Part shown: in pieces, positions 1 to 4,921 of the stretch
Position numbering within the stretch: the first letter of the stretch is position 1
How the letters are laid out: every line of letters begins with the position of its first letter
From: JBJXFY01 sp046155815
GTDB lineage: Bacteria > Verrucomicrobiota > Verrucomicrobiia > Limisphaerales > CAIMTB01
Length of the DNA: 5,394 nucleotides
Direction of reading: 5' to 3'
Assembly: GCA_046155815.1 (NCBI GenBank)
Contig: JBJXFY010000393.1
Span: 1 to 5,394, forward strand
Notes under the pieces: generated by a model
The model's database searches: none
What the model was told of the DNA's origin: nothing
Seen by the model: the letters and a program-made list of their open reading frames with translations, nothing else
Position numbers and translations under genes: made by a program

Positions 1-1517
1 CCCATCGCCGCCGCCAGCAGCCGTTCCTGCGTGGCCTCGTCGTGGCGGAACTCGCCGCCCACGCGGCCCTCGTGCAGCATCACGATGCGGTCGCTCATGC
101 CCATCAGCTCCGGCAGCTCGGAGGACACGAGCACGACGCCCAGGCCCTCGGCCGTCAGGCGGTTGATGAGCTGGTACACCTCAAGCTTCGCGCCCACGTC
201 AATCCCGCGCGTCGGCTCGTCCAGCAGCACGACCTTCGGCGCGAGCATAAGCGCCTTGCCGAGCACGACCTTCTGCTGGTTGCCGCCCGAGAGGCCGCCG
301 ACGACGGCGTCGAGGCCGGGCGCCTTGACGCGCAGGCGCTCGAAGTAGCGGCCGTTCTCCGCGCGCTCCGCGGCGTCGTCCAGCAGCAGCCCGCGCGCGA
401 AGCGCCGCAGCGACGAGAGCGACAGGTTGAAGCCGATGTCCTGCCCGAGGACGAGGCCGTAGCGCTTGCGGTCCTCGGTCACGAGCGCGAGGCCGCGGTC
501 GAGCGCGGCGCGCGGCGTGGACGCCGGGGGCAGGGAAGAGCCGGCCAGCGTGACCGCGCCGGTCTCGCGCGTGCCAAACGCGCCCACGAGGTGCATCAGC
601 GTCTCGCTCCTGCCCGCGCCCATCAGACCGCCCAGCCCGACGACCTCGCCGGCACGGACGGTGAATGAAATGCCGCGCAGGCGGGTCGTCTGCCCGGCGG
701 GCGGCCGGACTGAAAGGCCCTTCACCTCAAGCAACGTCTCGCCTGGAGCACGGCCGCGGTCACGGGGGAAGAGGTCCTTGATCTCGCGGCCGACCATCGC
801 GCGGATGATTTCCGCCACGTCGGCCTGCGCCGCGTCGAGCGTCGTGATGCTGGCGCCGTCGCGCAGGACGGTGATGCGGTCGGCGACGCGCTTCACCTCG
901 TCCAGCTTGTGCGAGATGTAGATCAGGCCGACGCCGCGGGCGCGCAGCTCGCCGAGGATGCGCAGCAGCACGTCCACCTCGGACTCGCTCAGCGCGGCGG
1001 TGGGCTCGTCGAGGATGAGGATGCGCGATTCGCGGCGCAGGGCCTTCACGATCTCGACGAGCTGCTTCTGCCCGATGCCCAGCGTGCGCACCGGCACGTC
1101 GGGATCGAGCGAGATGCCGAAGCGCGCCAGCAGCGCGGCGGCCTCGCGCCGCATCCGGTCGTGGTCAATCCACCACCCGCGGCGCGGTTCGCTGCCGAGG
1201 AAGATGTTCTCCGCGACCGTCATCTCCTCAACCAGCGCCAGCTCCTGGAAGATCACCGCGAGGCCCGCGCGCTCGGCATCCGCCACCGAGCGGAAATGGG
1301 ACGGCCGGCCGGCGACCTCAACCTCGCCTTCGTAGCTGCCGTGCGGATGGACGCCGGCGAGGGTCTTGATGAGCGTGGACTTGCCCGCGCCGTTCTCGCC
1401 GCAGAGCGCGTGGATCTCCCCGGCGCGCAGGTCGAACGTGACGTCCGCCAGCGCGGTGACTTCGCCGAAGCGCTTCGTCAGCCCGCGCGCGGCGAGGATG
1501 GGGGAAGGACCATTCAT
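1..1517 (-). CDS. xylG: D-xylose ABC transporter, dual ATP-binding subunit XylG (3' end cut by the window edge)
   Basis: This is the cytoplasmic ATPase that powers import of xylose delivered by the periplasmic binding protein. Reading the minus strand from ATG 1515-1517 gives 505 codons without a stop, ending in ...LLAAAMG. The family is about 510 residues, so only a few codons are missing. There are two ABC domains. Domain 1 has Walker A GENGAGKST (40-48), Q-loop VIFQE (88-92), signature-like LGIGQKQ (146-152), Walker B ILILDEPTAAL (166-176) and H-loop ISHK (201-204). Domain 2 has the degenerate Walker A GLMGAGRSE (297-305) usual in sugar ATPases, signature LSGGNQQK (409-416) and Walker B VVLLDEP (429-435). 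The stretch PHGSYEGEV (58-66) after the first P-loop is typical of XylG rather than RbsA or MglA. The nearest GGAG lies about 17 nt upstream, so the ribosome binding site is weak. An ATG at 1511-1513 is out of frame. The gene follows xylF in the same direction and probably shares its transcript. The family call is firm; xylose specificity rests on resemblance and on the neighbouring xylF. Confidence 0.95.
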   Translation of the reverse strand, partial: MNGPSPILAARGLTKRFGEVTALADVTFDLRAGEIHALCGENGAGKSTLIKTLAGVHPHGSYEGEVEVAGRPSHFRSVADAERAGLAVIFQELALVEEMTVAENIFLGSEPRRGWWIDHDRMRREAAALLARFGISLDPDVPVRTLGIGQKQLVEIVKALRRESRILILDEPTAALSESEVDVLLRILGELRARGVGLIYISHKLDEVKRVADRITVLRDGASITTLDAAQADVAEIIRAMVGREIKDLFPRDRGRAPGETLLEVKGLSVRPPAGQTTRLRGISFTVRAGEVVGLGGLMGAGRSETLMHLVGAFGTRETGAVTLAGSSLPPASTPRAALDRGLALVTEDRKRYGLVLGQDIGFNLSLSSLRRFARGLLLDDAAERAENGRYFERLRVKAPGLDAVVGGLSGGNQQKVVLGKALMLAPKVVLLDEPTRGIDVGAKLEVYQLINRLTAEGLGVVLVSSELPELMGMSDRIVMLHEGRVGGEFRHDEATQERLLAAAM

Positions 1518-1543
1518 CCGCAGACAGGCGGAGCTCCGGCCAG

Positions 1544-1596
1544 GTCGGAGGGGCGAGTTCCCACGAGCCCCGGCTCGCATAGCTCGCCGCTCCGAC
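1544..1596. repeat. Long imperfect inverted repeat with nested hairpin in the xylF-xylG gap
   Basis: The arms GTCGGAGGGGCGAG (1544-1557) and CTCGCCGCTCCGAC (1583-1596) pair at 13 of 14 positions; the one mismatch is G1551 against G1589. Inside the loop, CGAGCC (1564-1569) and GGCTCG (1572-1577) form a second 6-bp stem with a 2-nt loop. No T-run follows on the minus strand, so it does not look like a simple intrinsic terminator. A separate perfect 10-bp palindrome, CGGAGCTCCG, lies at 1529-1538, nearer xylG. The element sits between the xylF stop (1606) and the xylG start (1517). By analogy with the REP palindromes between malE and malF, it could stabilise the 3' end of the binding-protein message and lower expression of the ATPase; that role is inferred. 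Confidence 0.8.
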
Positions 1597-1605
1597 ATGG
1601 TGGGC

Positions 1606-2646
1606 TCAATTCAAATCCTCCGCCTTGTGGAAGCCGTCCTTCACGACCGTCTCCTGCATGTTCTCGCGGTCCACGGCGATGACTTCCTCGAGGATGGCGG
1701 GCACGGGCTTGAAGCCGTTGTCCACCGTGCCGTTGGCCACGAGGACGGCGCGCTTGGCGATGGCCACCGCCGTCTGCGCGGCGCGGTCGGCGAGGCGGCT
1801 GAGCGGCTTGTAGATCGTCATCGTCTGCGTGCCGCGCAGGATGCGCTGGCACGCGGCGAGGTCGGCGTCCTGCCCGGTGACGAGGACCCGGCCGGCGATG
1901 CCCTCCTCGACGAGCGCCTGGATGGCGCCGCCGGCGGTGCCGTCGTTTGAGGCGAGCACGGCGTCAATCCCGTCGCGGCCGTGTGCGGTGAGCGCGGCGT
2001 TCATGATCTTCTTCGCGTTCTCCGGCCGCCAGTCGAGCGCCCAGTCCTCGTGCACCACCTTGATCGCGCCGCTGGCGATGAGCGGCTGCAGGATCTCGTC
2101 CTGGCCCTGCTTGAAGAGCAGCGCGTTGTTGTCGGTCTTGGAGCCGTAGATGCGGACGATGCGGCCCTTGCCGCCGAGCTTCCCCACCAGGTACTCGGCC
2201 TGCAGCCGGCCGACGCGCACGTTGTCGAAGCTCAGGTACACGTCCACGTCCGCGCCGGTGATGAGGCGGTCGTAGGAAATCACCGGGATGCCGGCCTTCT
2301 TGGCGGCGGCAACGCCCTTGGCCATGGCCGCGCCGTCGTGCGGCACGATGACGATCACGTCCACGCCGCGGGAGATGAGGCTCTCCACGTCCTGAATCTG
2401 GCGGGCGTCGTCGCTGTTGGCGGACTGGACGAGGACTTCCGCGCCCAGCTCCTTCGCCTTGGCGACGAAGCGGTCGCGGTCGCGCACCCAGCGCTCCTCC
2501 TTGAGCGTGTCGAGCGAGAAGCCGATGACGGGCGCGCGGTCGGCGGCAGGTGAGCGGGTGGGGCCGCCACCGCGGCGGGCGAAAGTGACGCCGAGGCCCA
2601 CGCTGAGCAGCAGCGAGAGGGTGACCAGCGCGATCCGGGGATTCAT
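1606..2646 (-). CDS. xylF: D-xylose-binding periplasmic protein XylF
   Basis: This is the periplasmic substrate-binding protein of the xylose ABC importer (periplasmic binding protein type I fold), 346 residues. The chosen start is ATG 2644-2646 because it opens a clear signal peptide: short MNPR, then the hydrophobic run IALVTLSLLLSVGLGVTFA (5-23). No lipobox cysteine is visible, which suggests a soluble periplasmic protein. Family features follow in order: VIGFSLDTLKEERWVRDRD (40-58), VQSANSDD (73-80), ISRGVDVIVIVPHDG (91-105), SYDRLITGADVDVYLSFDN (124-142), ASNDGTAGGAIQAL (232-245), VTGQDADLAACQRI (256-269) and QTMTIYKPL (274-282). These closely match Escherichia coli XylF as I remember it, including ERW.RDRD and the GQDADLA..RI.GTQTMT block. 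The frame stays open to an ATG at 2766, but that 40-residue extension is translated repeat sequence and would bury the signal peptide. A GGGAGA lies about 14 nt before the start, a loose ribosome binding site. xylG follows 88 bp downstream. No promoter could be assigned. Confidence 0.95.
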   Translation of the reverse strand: MNPRIALVTLSLLLSVGLGVTFARRGGGPTRSPAADRAPVIGFSLDTLKEERWVRDRDRFVAKAKELGAEVLVQSANSDDARQIQDVESLISRGVDVIVIVPHDGAAMAKGVAAAKKAGIPVISYDRLITGADVDVYLSFDNVRVGRLQAEYLVGKLGGKGRIVRIYGSKTDNNALLFKQGQDEILQPLIASGAIKVVHEDWALDWRPENAKKIMNAALTAHGRDGIDAVLASNDGTAGGAIQALVEEGIAGRVLVTGQDADLAACQRILRGTQTMTIYKPLSRLADRAAQTAVAIAKRAVLVANGTVDNGFKPVPAILEEVIAVDRENMQETVVKDGFHKAEDLN

Positions 2647-2700
2647 GGGCCGCGCGGATTCTCCCGGCGTCGGCGGCCAAGGCGAGGCGAAAGCGCAACG

Positions 2701-2759
2701 TGGCGGCGGCGCCTCGTCGCCGAAGGTTTCCGCGGCGCCCCGCTGCGGCGGCTGGATTG
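2701..2759. repeat. GC-rich hairpin repeat, copy A, 5' of xylF
   Basis: This segment resembles the one at 4810-4863 between potA and potB. Over the first 43 ungapped positions (2701-2743 against 4810-4852) I count 35 identities. The shared core includes CGTCGC, GAAGGT and GCGGCGCC. A hairpin follows GAAGGTTTC: stem 2730-2737 with 2741-2748, loop CCC. The same hairpin exists in copy B. Copy A has about 5 extra bases (2748-2752) before the shared TGGATTG/TGAATCG tail. It starts 54 bp upstream of the xylF start codon and abuts a perfect palindrome, TTGCCGGCAA (2757-2766). Being intergenic and present twice in 5.4 kb, it probably belongs to a dispersed genomic repeat family; copies outside this window cannot be seen. 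Confidence 0.7.
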
Positions 2760-2766
2760 CCGGCAA

Positions 2767-3011
2767 GTGGCCGGCGGCACGGTCACGGCACCGGGCGATT
2801 ACTTGAACAGAAGCAAACGGAGGGAACGGACGATCAAAAGTCGGGCAGGAGGGCAGCGCAGCGGTTCAGCAGCAGGACGCGCCCCAGCCATGCTGCCCCT
2901 CAATGAATGTATTCGGCAATCTCAGCTTCTCCCATGTGTGACCTCTGAAAAAGGCCGTGTGAGTCGTTGGTTCTTGATGTCACCGGCATACTTCAACGTG
3001 AAACAGACTGA
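2767..3011. other. Non-coding stretch upstream of xylF, lower GC in its right half
   Basis: No convincing gene lies here. The open frames on both strands have arginine/proline/serine-rich translations with no recognisable domain. From about 2900 to 3010 the GC content falls to about 50%, well below the rest of the window. This is a plausible site for the xylF promoter, or for relic flank of the nearby insertion sequence. Two GTGTGA hexamers (2936-2941 and 2957-2962) are spaced 21 bp apart. I found no convincing -35/-10 pair on the minus strand. Confidence 0.5.
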
Positions 3012-3080
3012 CCGAACCGAGGTTCGCGGCGCTTCGGCGCCGCGCCCCGGGGCATCTTCGCTTCGGGGCGGGCGGTTCGG
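3012..3080. repeat. Compact multi-stem palindromic element beside the transposase remnant
   Basis: Several inverted repeats nest in 69 bp. The outer arms CCGAACCG (3012-3019) and CGGTTCGG (3073-3080) are perfectly complementary. Inside is an 8-bp perfect stem CGCGGCGC (3025-3032) with GCGCCGCG (3037-3044), closed by TTCG. Read as plus-strand RNA this is the extra-stable cUUCGg tetraloop. A further stem, CGCCCCG (3043-3049) with CGGGGCG (3064-3070), lies beside it. An alternative small palindrome, CGAACC-GA-GGTTCG (3013-3026), competes with the outer stem. The element ends 10 bp before the transposase stop codon, so on the minus strand it lies just downstream of that reading frame. It could be part of the insertion sequence end, a REP-like element or a terminator without a U-tract; the sequence does not decide. 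Confidence 0.65.
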
Positions 3081-3090
3081 GCATGGGGTT

Positions 3091-3360
3091 TCATGCCGTG
3101 CTCAGGTTGGCCAGCCGTTTCAGATTCCAGCACACACATTTGAACTCCAGTTCCAGCCGGTTGGCTTCCCACCCCACATGCCGCACCCGCCGGTAGCCCG
3201 TGCTGCGGTTCCACCAGCCAAACACTTCCTCGATCCCGCATCGGATGGTGCTGAACAGCCGGTTGGCCCGCACCGCGCTGGCCGCCAGCTTCTCCCCGCG
3301 CGCCGCCCGGCGCAGGATCCCGTTGGCCACTCCCTTGCGCCCGCACCACTCCCTCCGCGC
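3091..3360 (-). pseudogene. C-terminal remnant of an IS5-like DDE transposase
   Basis: The minus strand from about 3360 down to the TGA at 3091-3093 encodes roughly 88 residues resembling the end of IS5/IS4-superfamily transposases. Recognisable pieces in order are REWCGRKGVANGI, a basic linker, ANRLFSTIRCGIEEVFGWWN, STGYRRVRHVGWEANRLELE and the tail CWNLKRLANL. IEEVFG matches the V/I-E-x-x-F-G block carrying the catalytic glutamate (likely codon 3229-3231), and the N-L-K-R-L ending is typical. The N-terminal domain and both catalytic aspartates are missing. Upstream in the same frame (to ATG 3627) and in the other minus frames the translation is low-complexity arginine/proline-rich sequence with no resemblance. 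The full enzyme would be roughly 300-450 residues, so this is a decayed, inactive fragment. It lies in the spacer between two divergent import operons. Confidence 0.75.
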
Positions 3361-3705
3361 CCGGGTGGGCAGGAGCCGCCTGCCAGATGTTCCGGATGCC
3401 ACGAGTTTCCTTGTGGATGCGTGCCCGTGTGCCCCGGCGTCCGCCTGGCGACAAGCCTGCGGCAGGGCAACCGAAGGGGGCGCATCGGGGGCGGACTCAC
3501 GCTCGTGTTGCGCCGCACGGGAGGGCGGTGGACCGAGGGAACGACGGGGCATCGTGCGTTGCGGCGTCGCGCGGTGGCCCGCTCGTTGACGTCGTTCCAT
3601 CCGCCGCCCACGGTGCGGTCCATGCATGGCTGCGAGCCTCGTGGGCAGGCCGAAGCCCCTCGGGCGGCTGGCCGTGGAACTGCCGCCGGCATGTGCCCCA
3701 CCGCC
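3361..3705. other. GC-rich leader between the transposase remnant and potA, no gene seen
   Basis: About 345 bp without a recognisable gene. The frame of potA stays open upstream to 3387, but its translation there (rich in R, P, A and G) has no ABC-domain resemblance and no good start signal. The minus-strand frames are equally featureless. A perfect 10-bp palindrome CCATGCATGG lies at 3620-3629. The potA promoter should lie here. A lone TTGACG (3586-3591) has no acceptable -10 partner at 16-18 bp, so I assign none. Confidence 0.5.
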
Positions 3706-3715
3706 GGAGGCGGCA
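3681..3715 (+). promoter_or_regulatory. Potential leader hairpin overlapping the potA ribosome binding site
   Basis: TGCCGCC (3681-3687) can pair perfectly with GGCGGCA (3709-3715), the bases directly before the GTG start. The stem would cover the last two bases of the Shine-Dalgarno sequence GGAGG (3706-3710). A small GGCA-TG-TGCC stem (3688-3697) sits in the loop. This could dampen translation initiation, but chance pairing is easy at this GC content. Confidence 0.3.
3706..3710 (+). promoter_or_regulatory. Ribosome binding site that decides the potA start
   Basis: GGAGG is followed by a 6-nt spacer and then GTG 3717-3719. This favours 3717 over the in-frame GTG at 3693, which lacks a comparable site, and over the ATG at 3715, which is immediately followed by TGA in its own frame. 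Confidence 0.7.
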
Positions 3716-3716
3716 T

Positions 3717-4772
3717 GTGAAGCGCCTCCCCGCCATCGAGGCCGCCGGCCTGTCGCGCCGGTTCGGCGGCGTGACGGCGCTGGATGGCGTGTCGCTTGAG
3801 GTGCGGCCGGGGGAGTTCTTCTCCCTGCTCGGCGCGTCGGGCTGCGGCAAGACGACGCTGCTGCGTATCATCGCCGGCCTGGATCATCCCGACGCCGGCA
3901 CGTTGCGGCTGCACGGCGCGGACGCGCTGGGCCTGCCGCCGCACGCGCGGCCGGTGAACACGGTCTTCCAGTCCTACGCGCTGTTCCCGCACCTCAGCGT
4001 CCGCGACAACGTGCTCTTCGGCCTGCGCATGAAGCGCGTGCCCGCGGCCGAGGCGGCCCGGCGGGCGGCGGCGGCGCTGGAGCTGTGCGAGATCGCCGCG
4101 CTCGGCGAACGCCGGCCGCACCAGCTCTCGGGCGGGCAGAAGCAGCGCGTGGCCCTCGCCCGCGCGCTCGTGAACGAGCCGCGCGTGCTGCTGCTGGACG
4201 AGCCGCTGGCCGCGCTCGACCTCCAGCTCCGCCGCCAGCTCCGCGCCGGGCTGCACGCGCTCCAGCGCCGGCTGGGCATCACGTTCGTGCTCGTTACGCA
4301 CGACCAGGAGGAGGCGTTGTCGCTGTGCGACCGCGTGGCCGTGATGCGCGCCGGCCGGATCGAGCAGGTGGGATCCGGCGAAGATTTGTATCATCGGCCG
4401 GCGACGCGCTTCGTCGCGGGCTTCCTTGGTGACTGCAACCTGCTCGAGGCGGCCGTGACCGGCCCGCAGGAAATCGAGACGCCGCTCGGGCGCTGGCGCG
4501 TGACCGCGACGCCAGCAGGCGCGGGCAAGGTCTGGGCCGCCTTCCGCCCGGAGGCGGTGGGTGCGGGGGGCACGGACGCGGCCAACGCCTTCTCCGCCAC
4601 GATCACGCGGCGGACCTTCACCGGCGCGGCCACTGAGTGCGTCGCGCAGGCGGGCGACGTGACGCTGAAACTCACCGCGCTCACCGGTTCCGGCGGCGCG
4701 GCGGAACTGAAGGAAGGGTTGCCGGCGCGGCTCGCCGTCGCGCCCGAGGCCATCTCCGTGCTGCGCGAATGA
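3717..4772 (+). CDS. potA: Spermidine/putrescine ABC transporter ATP-binding protein PotA
   Basis: This cytoplasmic ATPase energises polyamine import through the PotB/PotC permeases. It has 351 residues from a GTG start. Motifs in order are Walker A GASGCGKTT (39-47, alanine where proline is usual), Q-loop VFQSYALFPHLSV (83-95), signature LSGGQKQR (137-144), Walker B VLLLDEPLAALD (157-168) and H-loop VTHDQEEAL (193-201). The block RPVNTVFQSYALFPHLSVRD is characteristic of PotA and related CUT1/Fe3+-type ATPases. The C-terminal part (about 240-351) resembles the TOBE regulatory region and includes the usual FRPEAV segment. Length is normal for the family. The following gene encodes a PotB-like permease, which supports polyamine over iron, sulfate or maltose. 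The stop TGA (4770-4772) overlaps an ATG (ATGA), but the recognisable potB start lies 145 bp further on. The substrate is inferred from family resemblance. Confidence 0.9.
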   Translation: MKRLPAIEAAGLSRRFGGVTALDGVSLEVRPGEFFSLLGASGCGKTTLLRIIAGLDHPDAGTLRLHGADALGLPPHARPVNTVFQSYALFPHLSVRDNVLFGLRMKRVPAAEAARRAAAALELCEIAALGERRPHQLSGGQKQRVALARALVNEPRVLLLDEPLAALDLQLRRQLRAGLHALQRRLGITFVLVTHDQEEALSLCDRVAVMRAGRIEQVGSGEDLYHRPATRFVAGFLGDCNLLEAAVTGPQEIETPLGRWRVTATPAGAGKVWAAFRPEAVGAGGTDAANAFSATITRRTFTGAATECVAQAGDVTLKLTALTGSGGAAELKEGLPARLAVAPEAISVLRE

Positions 4773-4921
4773 AGGCGGAACGATTCATCGCGGCACAACG
4801 GCACGGAAGTGGCTTCGACGCCCCGTCGCGGAAGGTGTCGGCGGCGCCTCGCCGCCTGAATCGGACAGATACCGCCCTGCTTTCGGAACACGCCTCGCCG
4901 GGGCGGCGCCGCCACGCATGA
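4769..4921 (+). other. Small open frame spanning the potA-potB gap, bounded by ATGA overlaps
   Basis: A 50-codon frame starts at ATG 4769-4771, overlapping the potA stop as ATGA. It ends at TGA 4919-4921, overlapping the potB start in the same way. The translation begins MKAERFIAAQRHGSGFD and continues as an arginine/alanine-rich sequence containing the translated repeat. It has no recognisable domain. There is no Shine-Dalgarno sequence, so any translation would depend on coupling to potA. The product is probably not functional. The frame could still matter by carrying ribosomes from potA to potB, since potB lacks its own clear ribosome binding site. Confidence 0.3.
4810..4863. repeat. GC-rich hairpin repeat, copy B, between potA and potB
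   Basis: Second copy of the repeat found 5' of xylF, in the same plus-strand orientation. After the shared GAAGGTGTC comes a perfect 7-bp stem, GGCGGCG (4840-4846) with CGCCGCC (4850-4856), loop CCT. Compared with copy A, one pair is C-G there and G-C here (2731/2747 against 4840/4856), and another is a G-T wobble there and G-C here. The fold is therefore kept while the bases change. Beyond the repeat, a perfect 12-bp palindrome GGCGGCGCCGCC (4902-4913) sits just before the potB start, where a ribosome binding site would be expected. Confidence 0.7.

Noticed and set aside
1511..1513. An alternative ATG start for xylG
   Set aside because: It is out of frame with the ABC domain; ATG 1515-1517 is in frame.
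42..1682. Long plus-strand open frames opposite xylG
   Set aside because: Their translations are low-complexity antisense shadows; the minus strand carries complete ABC ATPase motifs.
2647..2766. A 40-residue N-terminal extension of xylF from ATG 2766
   Set aside because: The extension is translated repeat sequence and would place the signal peptide internally; ATG 2644-2646 gives a normal signal peptide and family length.
3586..3614. A potA promoter with -35 TTGACG
   Set aside because: No acceptable -10 hexamer lies 16-18 bp downstream; the nearest AT-containing stretch is too far away.
3387..3716. An extended potA reading frame starting at 3387
   Set aside because: The extra 110 residues have no ABC-domain resemblance, and the GTG at 3717 has a well-placed GGAGG.
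2767..3720. A 317-codon plus-strand frame over the intergenic region
   Set aside because: It runs antisense through the transposase remnant, and its proline/arginine-rich translation has no recognisable domain.
3120..4394. A long minus-strand open frame (424 codons) across potA
   Set aside because: It lies antisense to the clearly recognisable potA and is an arginine/histidine/alanine-rich shadow typical of high-GC coding DNA.
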